Shown: positions 19,301 to 26,993 of the stretch, piece by piece
Layout: the number at the start of each line of letters is the position of its first letter
Position numbering within the stretch: the stretch's first letter is position 1
NCBI RefSeq assembly: GCF_009936045.1
Contig: NZ_QWEQ01000002.1
Location: 124,001 to 188,000 of the forward strand
From: Emergencia sp. 1XD21-10
GTDB lineage: Bacteria; Bacillota; Clostridia; Peptostreptococcales; Anaerovoracaceae
Direction: 5' to 3'
DNA: 64,000 bases
Program-made: the position numbers and the translations under genes
The notes under the pieces: generated by a model
What the model was told of the DNA's origin: nothing
Database searches by the model: none
The model's input: only the letters and a program-made list of their open reading frames with translations

Positions 19301-19925
19301 CTTTTTCTTCTACTTTGTACTGCAGACCGGTAATCGCTTTGACAGAAGATGGCATGTTAAACTGCACCATCGTTTCTCCGCCCTTTGAGGTGGCAGCAGT
19401 AAGCTGCGGCTTTGCAATGCGGTTAGCTATCGTAATTTCTTTAGTGATGGTCTTTCTGTTTCCTGCCGCATCGGTTAGGTTCATCTTCAGCACATAGGTA
19501 CCGTTTGCTGTTTTTCTTGTATCAAAGGCTTTAGAATTTGCACCGGAGGTAGAGCCTGAAGCGTTGTCATAGATATCGCAGACTTTTTCACCAGCTGCGC
19601 CATTCTCTCCCTTTTGATGCAGGCTCATGATATTGCTGACAACCGGGCTTCCGGTATCCAGGTCTGGAGTTCCGGTAATGTACGAAATACCGGAAAGCTC
19701 ATTTGTCTCTGTAATTTCACCTTGATTTTTTGCTGAAATGCGTCCTGTCGGCGGCTCATTGTCAAACCAGTAAGGAATCTCGCTGATGCATGCATTACCT
19801 GCCTCGTCGGTAACCTTTACATAAATAGCATATCTTCCCTGTATCACAAGGCTTTCTTCGATGTAGAAGGTTGCTATGTACCCGCCTCCCGACTTGGAAA
19901 GATACAGACTTTCAGGCGTCTTGTA
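13338..19925 (-). CDS. C-terminal part of Rhs toxin: YD-repeat shell and AHH nuclease tail
   Basis: Continuation after the UGA; a GTG at 19845-19847 would permit a 2,169-residue product, but it lacks a convincing ribosome site and secretion signal. By residue counted from that GTG: 1-620 Ig/FN3-like segments (TDEAGN repeats); about 640-760 an Rhs-associated N-terminal domain (ELTRTYNSM, FGIGWNHNYD); 760-1990 many YD repeats (YDSAGN, YDNMNRV, YDANGN); Rhs core end GLYYLNARYYDP ... NPVNYVDPSGHFG. The 168-residue tail holds EEHHIVARTK (HH at 2081-2082), ENPINKIKIKKGLHKRLH and fits the AHH nuclease family of HNH/Endo VII toxins. A nuclease injected into or delivered to neighbours is the expected role. 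Confidence 0.83.
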   Translation of the reverse strand, partial: YKTPESLYLSKSGGGYIATFYIEESLVIQGRYAIYVKVTDEAGNACISEIPYWFDNEPPTGRISAKNQGEITETNELSGISYITGTPDLDTGSPVVSNIMSLHQKGENGAAGEKVCDIYDNASGSTSGANSKAFDTRKTANGTYVLKMNLTDAAGNRKTITKEITIANRIAKPQLTAATSKGGETMVQFNMPSSVKAITGLQYKVEEKDADWTDITGITTLSGTFTAVLPDKEGTYILSVRAIDQDGLPGEERTINIRVDKTLPTAEIAEADQGIIRGSAADEEFSGWKIYIKEKSAADESYREVLSGDTEKEDALFGDIGLYNENYAAGWYTIKLEVMDIAGNVKTVTCDIYKDENCPAPTIVDPAFRIERPDDQNYDSPQIIFGTDAAYMQLTAGFFRSFTLSSADWYIENQKAEENSQTSSLKTEDGKGKYEEGRPYCVAAVTHGLFGGAAYSSTLIENARAEKISFNEKGEGLVTMENMVSFTLRESEEDCTYYAKTTGDFVEIKAGETVEILSLSDGSLTSESLTIKAVKENGMPSEVMLTLDRLETETFVIDGMENYRPKGLSAKDKINYKTYLKWKIPERLPEDISYEIYRSTEKGFDPLLQEPLAEVNAGCFVEPNADYETRFYYRVRAVKRDNKGAVISYSAFSDEAESTVVDENEFIKRLGYKEYWNYADFQMPSGSGAIEKSQGNFFYEQTDLTLPNEQLPVELTRTYNSMASSKSAFGIGWNHNYDIELLSTDYSDKLETGQRLVMKDSSGTLFFFTKEPNASGEYISSMGKYLTLRKFSGEEGKITIKLPDKSTGSQDGKVEKTIEAAYLVETKENLSYYFSASGQLVYMEEPNGNFLLFTYDLYTGLVKSVMTSNNLEMTFVYNDKAGTDPATVKKVIMPDGSGMAYTYADGRLSKATKLGTGGEIGASFTYGYDGNGNLKIMTDAAGNVYQIEADRDGSVKEAVYPDGESLLFTRSKGAEGMEQTVTAVKKDGFTLSEETAAFDVASGNCLEVVDGNGLVTAYSYRDEMLAKTTEQVTYEVIGEETGLVTEQIDTYVTTTEYDDTLNVTEEATEISQWEELVEYEYDNTGEFDEDFPSREITRRGSTVTGDFTYLYDIFGNLTSQFDNITGVRTDYDYYTEEDGDIDDFLYGEIESETESINGVVTSTVTYSYTYDSAGNKTETTTETVGDTVTVTVTKYDLMGRELESTVTVCGVLKSMGFYTYDSFGRVTRATEQEGSRITTVVTSYTANDAVSSQTTTTTENGKSQTESVSYTYDNMNRVANTVTTTGGKQRSESTSIHYGSIDKNAALGDTEKVYAKITTTVSGSQVSKTFTDGSGNVLRQDSQGISTYYTYDKSGNCLSQVTLGEGQTMADTAITAYLYDARGNQIRTIRDADYDREAKGCRPGEFSIQSKTFYNDQDQAVRVDHSSFFNSDTMAYDIEGRLTEFVQDANVSAVKTSVSYADPTEGNEASSVTITMANGTKSRTVTNLSGQVISESTIGNAADGEITKTYGYAEDGTLSKETDAAGNYRTYEYDSLDREIAINYFDAAGAQTLRTEFSYDTGGNVSEMKDYAFESGSKTLYRWTETRYDESGNLISEAEVSCEGAQPSEGQLEARRITYAYDNDDRLVRVSYPSGFDSQVEALEYAYDDYGRLSEITAVTSTGRAVLREYTHNVRGQIETIKDNREALGGTGYALKTYGYDKLDRNTSITVTDSERDGEAEKYIYTYNYDDQIVEEVRKNVYSTETDKQINERRYYEYDNLGRMVLGNGIRYTYDTVGNCLTETEKGITTTSTYNSLNQLITKGSAVYSYDANGNQIKEVDGNAVKDFSYDADNRLDTVTYTENGAEVFRQENLYNGQGQRIAKYEQVQGKDSEETHYAYGCGSVVFTDGSVGKKSLNLLGDAGNIIAAERDAETGKDYYFYNKDIRASTTSILDSSGNCANSYECSDFGETTVHGDLYNEICYTGGIYDASTGLYYLNARYYDPADKRFLTEDTYRGSENDPNTLHLYAYCANNPVNYVDPSGHFGIFFIPWIAKGAAIVIGGITLTYLTTTKEFQEAWGRAIRGIENTLSGASEYVKSKAKSLSKAIGKSFSKAKRKYKDKYEEHHIVARTKTRAKPARDILNKVGIKIENPINKIKIKKGLHKRLHRNDYFDIVNSMIQSAYDKKGNKKRKVENALKNLRAFITALDKAAPF

Positions 19926-21959
19926 TCACTCTGGTACAGGATTGGTGCCCGGCCAGTCAAGGACATAGGTGATGTTTTCTTCTTTAAATTCTGTGGTAAT
20001 ATCGTCTTTGATTCCTGTCAGCTGCACCATCGGCTGCGGGTTGGTCCTCCATCCGGAAATGCTTGGTGATACACTTTCTACAATGTACGCGGATTCGACC
20101 GTTGGAGCCTCTTCATCCTGTATGCCGTTAATCTGTACAGGCCCTCGTGTATGGATTGTGCTCGATCCATTGTAGTAGTCCATTCTAAACTCAAGACGGT
20201 ATGTACCGCTTTCAATGTCATCAGGAATCGGTATATCCATCGTAAATTTTCTGCCGGACTGGCTTGTTTCAATGGTTTCAAAGGCACCTGCCGGATTGAC
20301 CGCCTGTCCTGTTTCTGTATTGACAAGACGATACTGGATACTTGTAATAGCGCCCGATAGAGGAGTTTGGTATATGATATTTATTTTCTCTCCTGCTTCA
20401 TAGGCATCATTTAATAAGTTCCAAGTATCCATAACGCCGTCACCATCTCCAAAATACGTAACGGAAAGTTTTGGACGATAGGTGGTACTTGTGTATCTGC
20501 TGCCGTAAAATTCCGCATATGCAGTGCTGCTTTCCTGCGCATTTCGTAACATAATACCGTAATTGCTCGAACCAGTAGAAATATTTCTCGCAAAGAGGGT
20601 CAGATTAAAACGTCCCGCTCTTTTATCTACACCAGATGTTGTCATACTGGAGGTTCTGGTTGCGCCCACGGTCGGCTGTTTATTCCATGTGATGGTCTTT
20701 TTGTCCCAACTGCTGGTAACCTTATATGCTTCAATCGTTCTGCCGCTGTAACTGTCTGCATTTTCATATACGGAAAGTTCTGCGCTGTCTACAAGGGTGC
20801 CATTGATGACACTTTTCAGACTGAGAAAGTTGATGTAGGTTCTGTAAGTGCCGCCGGAGCCTTTGCCTACAGGCATACTCTGTCTTGCTGTGGTATAGTA
20901 ATTAGTGGAGGCACTGCCGCTGTAAACATAAGCATCCCACAAACTTTCCCCGCTGCTGGTATTCGCCCAGGTGTTAGTCGGGTCGATGGTAACCGGATAC
21001 TCACGTTCTTTTGCTTTCAAATATTTCTTGTCGATGGTTAGAGTCAGGATATATGTATCCGTTTCGTCCTCTTTTTCCTCGATGGTATATGCTAAATCCT
21101 CGCTGTAGGCTTCGCCTGTCGCATCGTTCATGTTTGGAGGCAGTATCTGGTTAACCAGTTCCTTGCTCTTCTTATCATAAAAACCAATGCTTCCATCAGC
21201 TTCTGATACTTCTGCCACAAGTCCCGGCGCGCTGATTTCAAACTGCAGTTCGTTTTTTGCTGGTCTTTTGGTCAGCACGATATTTTCTTTAATGCCGGTG
21301 TTTAGGGAGATATATTCTACGTAGGCAAGGGCTGTCTCGTCTTTGTAGGTGGCTTTGACGTTCTTTTTCTTCACCTTACCGTAGGCATCTTCAGTCTTTT
21401 CTTTTTCTTTCTTTACTTTTACCTTTTTTCCGAAAAAATCTTTATATGTTTTTTCGGTCGGTGCGATGGTAATCTGGTAGTCGTCTTTTTCCAGCAGAAC
21501 CGGCGTCTCTTCCGACAACGCTTCAGGTATGTACTGATAGGAATCTCCTGCAGTATTTCTATATAGGTAGCCGCTTCTGTCCTGCTTCTCTTCGCTCTGC
21601 GCTAGGAAAGCACTGTCAAGCTCTATATATGCAGGGGCATAGTCTGTCAACTCTCCATTTTCATCTTTGAATCGCACATTTTCTGTGAAGAAGATACTGT
21701 ACCGCTTCTTTCCTCCCAGGTCAAAGGTGGTGTAGTCTTCTCCGCTTTCTGAAAGGATTGCTTCGTCTTCTGTCACGTCTTCTGGATTCAGATAGGTGAT
21801 TGCTTCGCTGCCTGTGTTTGCGCTTGTGCCAGCTCTTTCCTTCTGCTGATCGCTGTCATCTGCGAAGGCTGCTGCCGGAATAGCGCTTACAACGAGGCAA
21901 ACACTTAGTAGGATGGCAATGGTTTTCTGAATTGGGTTACATGTTTTTCTTTGATTCAT
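19926..21959 (-). CDS. N-terminal part of Rhs toxin: signal peptide, DNRLRE domain, Ig-like segment
   Basis: 677 residues from the ATG at 21959 (AAAGGAAGAG upstream; the open frame runs 16 codons further but without a ribosome site). A Sec signal peptide is clear: basic NQRK, hydrophobic TIAILLSVCLVVSAI, cleavage near AAAFA. Residues about 330-500 form a DNRLRE-type domain (DAYVYSGSASTNYYT, RTYINFLSL, SSWDKKTITWNKQP, YRPKLSVTY) as in WapA-like wall proteins. The frame ends at TGA in NPVPE-stop-YKTPESL. Alone it would be an exported stump without repeat shell or toxin. Transcribed from a promoter at 22041-22069. Confidence 0.85.
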   Translation of the reverse strand: MNQRKTCNPIQKTIAILLSVCLVVSAIPAAAFADDSDQQKERAGTSANTGSEAITYLNPEDVTEDEAILSESGEDYTTFDLGGKKRYSIFFTENVRFKDENGELTDYAPAYIELDSAFLAQSEEKQDRSGYLYRNTAGDSYQYIPEALSEETPVLLEKDDYQITIAPTEKTYKDFFGKKVKVKKEKEKTEDAYGKVKKKNVKATYKDETALAYVEYISLNTGIKENIVLTKRPAKNELQFEISAPGLVAEVSEADGSIGFYDKKSKELVNQILPPNMNDATGEAYSEDLAYTIEEKEDETDTYILTLTIDKKYLKAKEREYPVTIDPTNTWANTSSGESLWDAYVYSGSASTNYYTTARQSMPVGKGSGGTYRTYINFLSLKSVINGTLVDSAELSVYENADSYSGRTIEAYKVTSSWDKKTITWNKQPTVGATRTSSMTTSGVDKRAGRFNLTLFARNISTGSSNYGIMLRNAQESSTAYAEFYGSRYTSTTYRPKLSVTYFGDGDGVMDTWNLLNDAYEAGEKINIIYQTPLSGAITSIQYRLVNTETGQAVNPAGAFETIETSQSGRKFTMDIPIPDDIESGTYRLEFRMDYYNGSSTIHTRGPVQINGIQDEEAPTVESAYIVESVSPSISGWRTNPQPMVQLTGIKDDITTEFKEENITYVLDWPGTNPVPE

Positions 21960-21999
21960 TGCTTTCTCTTCCTTTCTTTTTCGATATCTATATAAGCAA

Positions 22000-22026
22000 A
22001 AAGCCACATTGTCTAGGTGTGGCTTT
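22000..22026 (-). terminator. Terminator-like hairpin in the Rhs leader
   Basis: Stem AAAGCCACA / TGTGGCTTT with a 9-nt loop, U-tract TTTTT on the minus strand. It lies 80 bp beyond the polC stop, which it could terminate, but it is also downstream of the Rhs promoter and upstream of its ribosome site, so it may attenuate toxin transcription. Confidence 0.65.
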
Positions 22027-22040
22027 CTGGTTATATTTGT

Positions 22041-22069
22041 ATTATATATATTTATGGTTTTGTTTGCAA
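22041..22069 (-). promoter_or_regulatory. Promoter of the Rhs toxin gene
   Basis: On the minus strand TTGCAA, 17 bp, TATAAT. The expected start is near 22034, 75 bp ahead of the ATG at 21959, placing the hairpin at 22000-22026 in the untranslated leader. Confidence 0.65.
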
Positions 22070-22106
22070 GTGTTTTTTTGCTTTTCTGAAAATTCTTTAG
22101 TAATTC

Positions 22107-25100
22107 TTAAAACAGTGACAACTGATCTGTTTCCGGCAGTCCTTCAAACACGCCATGAGTACGCAGCGCTTCCACCGCCGTTTTGTTCAGTTTAGAACGA
22201 TTCACCGCTTCCTCAATGGTGTCAAACGGCTTTTCGGCATAGGCATCAGCAAAAGCTTTCGCCGCAGTATCCCCCACGCCTTCCAGCGCCACAAAGGGCA
22301 GCAGCACCTTTCCTTCGTCGGACCAGAACTTCAATGCATGGGATTTTCCAAGGCGTGCAGGCGCAAACTCGTAGCCTCTGGAATACATCTCATAGGCAAC
22401 TTCCAGCACCAGAACATCCGCCTGCTCTTTGGCAGTAGCGTTGTTTCCCATGGCTTCAATCATCTCAATTCTGTCTAAAATAGCCTGTGGCCCTTTCATG
22501 ATAGTATCTGCGTCAAAGTTTGCCACCGTACTGGTAAAGTGGGTCGCATAGAATTCCACCGGATAGTAAACCTTGTACCACGCCATACGGAAGGACATCA
22601 TAACATAGGCTACCGCATGGGCACGCGGAAACATGTACTGGATTTTAATACAGGAATCGATATACCAGTCCGGCACACCATGCTCCTTCATCACCGCCAG
22701 CTGTTCTTCTTTCAGAGGTCTGTTTTTACGAACGTCCTCCATAATCTGGAAGGAGGTCTTATTCTCTATACCTTTCAGAATCAGATAGTTCATGATGTCG
22801 TCACGAGTAGAGATAACTTCTCTCATGGTTGCCGTGCCGCTTCTGATATAATCCTGTGCGTTGTTGAGCCATACATCCGTACCGTGAGAGAATCCAGAAA
22901 TACGCACCAGATCCGCAAACTTATCCGGCTTAGTGTCATCCAGCATCTGCCGTACAAAGGCAGTACCAAATTCCGGAATCGCATAGGATCCATGGGTGTA
23001 TTTGTAGTCCGGATTCTTGATGTTAAGCGCCTCGATGCCGTTAAAAATGGATAAAACCTTTCTATCTGTAAGGTCTGCTTTCATCGGGTCAATTCCGGTC
23101 ATATCCTGCAGCTGACGAATCATGGATGGAATATTATGCCCCAGAATATCCAGCTTCAGCAGGTTCTCGTCAATCTTATGATAATCAAAATGCGTAGTAA
23201 TGATGTCACTCTTCACATCGTTTGCCGGATGCTGCACCGGACAGAACTCGTAAATTTCGTGGTCGTCCGGCACGATAATAATACCGCCCGGATGCTGACC
23301 AGTGGTTCGCTTTACACCAGTACAGCCCTGAGTCAGCCTGTCCGCCTCGAATTTATTAATCTGCCGATGGAATTGATCGGCAAATTTCATCACATAGCCG
23401 TAGGCAGTTTTTTCTGCAACAGTACCTACAGTGCCTGCCTTAAACACGTTCTTCTCACCAAAGATTTCACCTACGTATTTATGTGCTGTCGCCTGATATT
23501 CCCCTGCAAAATTAAGGTCGATATCCGGCTCTTTGTCGCCGTTAAATCCAAGGAAAGTTGCAAATGGAATTGTATAGCCGTCCCTGTTCATCGGTGTGCC
23601 GCATTCCGGGCAGTCCATCTCCGGCATATCGATACCGCAATCATAAAGCTGCATATCGCCCCAAATCAATTTCTTACAGTTCGGGCAGATATAGTGAGGA
23701 TCCAGAGGATTTACCTCAGTGATTCCCGCCATAGTCGCCGCAAAGGAAGACCCTACGGAACCTCGAGATCCGACCAGATAACCATCCTCCATGGACTTGT
23801 GCACCAGCATCTGCGCCGATACATACATGACCGCATAGCCGTTATCAATAATAGATGAAAGTTCTTTTTCCAAACGTTCAGCAATGATTGTATCCATATT
23901 CTCGCCGTAAATGCTGTGTGCCTTCTGCATGCAGGTTTCCCGCAAAGTTTCTTCCGCACCGGCAATCTTCGGAGGGAATTTTCCCTTTGGTACTGGCAGA
24001 ATGCTGCCGTCAATCATGTCTGCGATGAGATTGGTATTTTCGATGACGACTTTGTATGCCGTCTCTTCACCAAGATAACGGAATTCTTCCATCATCTCAT
24101 CGGTGGTTCTCATGTAAAGACCCTGCCCGTTTTCAGCATCCTTAAAGCCCATGCCGGCAAGGAGTATATTTCTGTAGATGGCGGACTCCGGTTCATCGTA
24201 GTGGGCGTCGGTGGTTGCAACTACCGGCTTTCCCATCTTTTCTCCCAAAGCCACAATCTGCCTGTTATGTTCACGCAGCTCTTCCTGACCGGAAACCATT
24301 CCCTGTTCAATCATAAACTGATTGTTAATCAGCGGCTGAATTTCCAGATAATCGTAAAAGCTTGCAATTTCTTCAATTTCTTCCTGGCTCTTACCGCCTG
24401 CTATAGCACGATACACCTCCCCGGCTTCGCAGGCAGAACCGATGATAAGTCCTTCTCTGTGCTCTGCGATAACTGATTTAGGAAGTCTGGGTCTTTTATA
24501 AAAATATTCCAGATGAGAATAAGAGACCAACTTGTAAATATTTTTCAGGCCCTCCTGGGTTTTCGCAAGCAGAATGATATGGTTAGTCGGATTCTTTTTA
24601 TAATCAATAGAACCGTCCTCGTTATGGCAGTCTCTGTCGTCAAAGACGTAACCCTCCATACCGTAGATAATCTTGATGTCGACAGGGTTTTCTTTATCGC
24701 CTGCCAGCTTCTTTGCAGTCTTTGCGGCATCTGGAAAGCTCTGCACTACACCGTGGTCTGTAATGGCCACAGCCGGCTGTCCCCACGCAGCAGCAGTTTT
24801 AACAAGATTTGCTACTTCGTTTAATCCGTCCATAGCGCTCATCTTAGTATGCGCATGAAGTTCCACTCGCTTTCCGCCTTCGTAAGTATCCTTTCGTTTT
24901 TTCACCTTACCCTTATTGATATCCTTAATCATTACAGTCAGGCAGTTATCGTAGCGATCCCATTCAGTCTCACCGCGGACTTTAATAAAGTCTCCGCTTT
25001 TCAAAAGGCTGTCAATCTCTTCCCACTTATTATTAGAGCAGAAAGTCTTCAGACAAACAGAAGTCTTCTTATCAGTGATTAACAGCGTTACCAGTTTCTT

Positions 25101-25940
25101 CTCATTTCTGATTGGTCTAGCGTCTTTTTTGAAAAGGATTCCTTCTAAAATAACTGTACCTGTATCTGCCTCCAGTCCGGACATAGGAATTGCTTCACCA
25201 AAAATATCTTTTCCCATAATCCGGTTTCCTTCTGCCGGTGTTTCCTTCTCGCGGCGTTTAAAACCGCCGTTCTGACCGCCAAAGCCACTATTGCCTCCGC
25301 CATTTCCATTATTACCGCCAAAGCCACTACCTGCTGCAGGCTTTGCGCTCTCACTTTTATGCATCTGCGCTGCTTTTTTTGCTTCTTCAAGGGACGCTTT
25401 AATGTCAGATTCCTCCGATTCGATCCAACTTTCTGCAGCCTTCATGTAACTGTCTTCATCGTTAACAAAGGTCACATCTTTGTGAATTCCAAAGTGTTCA
25501 GCAAGAAGCTGCTTAAACTGGTAAGCAACCTTTTCATTGAGCTGCTCGGTTGCCAGTCTGCCCAGCGCATAGATTTGCAGTTTTTCTCCTTCACAGATAA
25601 ACTTGCTGCTTTCGATAGATTTGGTGATCGCCGCATATTTCCCGTTGATAATTTCTATCATATGAGGAATGAACAGCGGAATAATTTCCTCCTCAGAAAG
25701 AATCACATTCTCGTAATTATACTTGAATTTAACATCTTTCAGCGCCTCAATCTGATGCAGAATCACGCCTTTAAGCTTCGCCATGGAAAGGCAGGGCATA
25801 ATAAAATTGAGCCGGAGGCTAATGGTTAAAACTCCGGTCTCACTTTCGATGACTGCTTCTGTAATTTCGTATGTATACTGGCTTTTGTCATGTCCCGAAA
25901 GGACATCCCAATCTATGTTCTGTTCAATTAATGCTCTCAT
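22107..25940 (-). CDS. polC: DNA polymerase III alpha subunit, PolC type, without the proofreading exonuclease
   Basis: 1,277-residue replicative polymerase. In order: PolC N-terminal domains (1-200); glycine/asparagine-rich linker (about 203-230); OB fold (262-345); PHP domain beginning VELHAHTKMSAMDG (359) with AITDHGVVQSF; zinc knuckle CPNC (752-755), C768 and CPEC (777-780); catalytic aspartates in EPDIDLNFAGEY (806, 808); fingers and C-terminal region with HGTDVWLNNAQDYI. In standard PolC (about 1,430 residues) a DEDD exonuclease is inserted in the PHP domain after the GLE..V.DD segment; here IIYGMEGYVFDD (424-435) passes within about 20 residues to NHIILLAKTQEGLKNIYKLVS. The length deficit fits loss of that module. 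Last gene of the pyrH-polC cluster, next to ispG. Confidence 0.93.
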   Translation of the reverse strand: MRALIEQNIDWDVLSGHDKSQYTYEITEAVIESETGVLTISLRLNFIMPCLSMAKLKGVILHQIEALKDVKFKYNYENVILSEEEIIPLFIPHMIEIINGKYAAITKSIESSKFICEGEKLQIYALGRLATEQLNEKVAYQFKQLLAEHFGIHKDVTFVNDEDSYMKAAESWIESEESDIKASLEEAKKAAQMHKSESAKPAAGSGFGGNNGNGGGNSGFGGQNGGFKRREKETPAEGNRIMGKDIFGEAIPMSGLEADTGTVILEGILFKKDARPIRNEKKLVTLLITDKKTSVCLKTFCSNNKWEEIDSLLKSGDFIKVRGETEWDRYDNCLTVMIKDINKGKVKKRKDTYEGGKRVELHAHTKMSAMDGLNEVANLVKTAAAWGQPAVAITDHGVVQSFPDAAKTAKKLAGDKENPVDIKIIYGMEGYVFDDRDCHNEDGSIDYKKNPTNHIILLAKTQEGLKNIYKLVSYSHLEYFYKRPRLPKSVIAEHREGLIIGSACEAGEVYRAIAGGKSQEEIEEIASFYDYLEIQPLINNQFMIEQGMVSGQEELREHNRQIVALGEKMGKPVVATTDAHYDEPESAIYRNILLAGMGFKDAENGQGLYMRTTDEMMEEFRYLGEETAYKVVIENTNLIADMIDGSILPVPKGKFPPKIAGAEETLRETCMQKAHSIYGENMDTIIAERLEKELSSIIDNGYAVMYVSAQMLVHKSMEDGYLVGSRGSVGSSFAATMAGITEVNPLDPHYICPNCKKLIWGDMQLYDCGIDMPEMDCPECGTPMNRDGYTIPFATFLGFNGDKEPDIDLNFAGEYQATAHKYVGEIFGEKNVFKAGTVGTVAEKTAYGYVMKFADQFHRQINKFEADRLTQGCTGVKRTTGQHPGGIIIVPDDHEIYEFCPVQHPANDVKSDIITTHFDYHKIDENLLKLDILGHNIPSMIRQLQDMTGIDPMKADLTDRKVLSIFNGIEALNIKNPDYKYTHGSYAIPEFGTAFVRQMLDDTKPDKFADLVRISGFSHGTDVWLNNAQDYIRSGTATMREVISTRDDIMNYLILKGIENKTSFQIMEDVRKNRPLKEEQLAVMKEHGVPDWYIDSCIKIQYMFPRAHAVAYVMMSFRMAWYKVYYPVEFYATHFTSTVANFDADTIMKGPQAILDRIEMIEAMGNNATAKEQADVLVLEVAYEMYSRGYEFAPARLGKSHALKFWSDEGKVLLPFVALEGVGDTAAKAFADAYAEKPFDTIEEAVNRSKLNKTAVEALRTHGVFEGLPETDQLSLF

Positions 25941-26993
25941 TTATACACTCGCTTTTTTCTTTATCATGTCAATTAATGCATCTACAATGTCGCATTCATT
26001 TACGGTTTTAATAACCTGTCCTTTTGCAAAAATGACACCTTTTCCATCGCCGCCGCACGCCCCGAAATCCGCCTCTCTGGCTTCACCCGGACCGTTGACG
26101 ACGCAGCCCATGACAGCAACCTTCAGTGGACGCGAAACAGCAATTTCACTAAGGCGTTCTTCTACCTGCGCTGCAAGGCTCTGCAAATCGACTCTGGTTC
26201 TGCCGCAGGTCGGACAGGAAATCAGATCAATCTGCGGCGTTCTGATGCCAATGCTTTCCAATATTTCCCGGGCATAAACTACCTCTTCTACAGGATCTGC
26301 TGTCAAAGAAACCCGCATCGTATCACCGATACCAGCAAGCAGCAGCGCACCGATCCCCACTGCCGATTTTACCTTGCCGCGCTTCAGTGTGCCTGCCTCG
26401 GTAATGCCAATATGAATGGGATGCTCGGTTTTCTCAAAGACTAGTTTATGCGCTTCGTAGTTCATCCGAACATCAGATGATTTTAAGGAAAGCACTAAAT
26501 TGTCATATCCCATATCTTCAATGAGCGCAGCATTTCTGAGGACGCTTTCGCACAGACCTTCTGCCGTAACGCCGCCGTTTTTCTCCAAAATATCTTTTTC
26601 AAGGGAACCGGAATTAACACCGATTCTGATCGGCACGTTCCGCTCTTTTGCTGCTGTTACGACCGCCCGAACTCTTTCGGTACTTCCGATATTTCCGGGA
26701 TTAATTCTGATCTTGTCAGCGCCTTGCTCGATTGCCGCAATGGCAAGACGATAGTCGAAATGAATGTCTGCAACCAGAGGCACGGACACCTGTTTTTTCA
26801 CCCGTCCAAAGACCTCTGCCGCTTCCATATCGGGCACAGCGATTCTGACGATTTCACAGCCTGCAGCTGTCAATCTGTCAATCTGCGCAAGCAATCCCCT
26901 TTCGTCTCTAGAATCCACATTGGTCATGGATTGAATGGAAATCGGTGCTCCGCCGCCAATTTTTATATTTCCGCAATAAACGCTTTTTCTCAT
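25941..26993 (-). CDS. ispG: 4-hydroxy-3-methylbut-2-en-1-yl diphosphate synthase
   Basis: 350-residue Fe-S enzyme of the MEP isoprenoid route, reducing MEcPP to HMBPP. N-terminal TIM-barrel signatures include IGGGAPISIQSMTNVDSRD, ADIHFDYRLA and RINPGNIG. The [4Fe-4S] ligands are visible: SCPTCGRTRVDL near 265 and CVVNGPGEA near 300. The gene abuts polC (stop directly before the polC start) and overlaps rseP by 4 bp. dxr two genes upstream belongs to the same pathway. Confidence 0.96.
   Translation of the reverse strand: MRKSVYCGNIKIGGGAPISIQSMTNVDSRDERGLLAQIDRLTAAGCEIVRIAVPDMEAAEVFGRVKKQVSVPLVADIHFDYRLAIAAIEQGADKIRINPGNIGSTERVRAVVTAAKERNVPIRIGVNSGSLEKDILEKNGGVTAEGLCESVLRNAALIEDMGYDNLVLSLKSSDVRMNYEAHKLVFEKTEHPIHIGITEAGTLKRGKVKSAVGIGALLLAGIGDTMRVSLTADPVEEVVYAREILESIGIRTPQIDLISCPTCGRTRVDLQSLAAQVEERLSEIAVSRPLKVAVMGCVVNGPGEAREADFGACGGDGKGVIFAKGQVIKTVNECDIVDALIDMIKKKASV

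Larger units (their letters stand above)
13338..21959 (-). pseudogene. WapA/Rhs-type polymorphic toxin gene interrupted by one in-frame UGA
   Basis: Reading the minus strand from the ATG at 21959 gives one frame to 13338 (2,873 sense codons) broken only by TGA at 19926-19928. Before it lie a signal peptide, a DNRLRE-type domain and Ig-like segments; after it come Ig/FN3-like segments, an Rhs/YD-repeat shell and a nuclease tail. The 26 codons after the UGA are open and encode YKTPESLYLSKSGGG and onward without interruption. Either the gene is a recent nonsense pseudogene, or the UGA is read through, or the base call is wrong. The two halves are described separately. Confidence 0.85.

Noticed and set aside
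19845-19847. GTG as an independent start for the Rhs C-terminal half
   Set aside because: No convincing ribosome site; the frame is continuous with the upstream part through 26 open codons, which fits a single interrupted gene.
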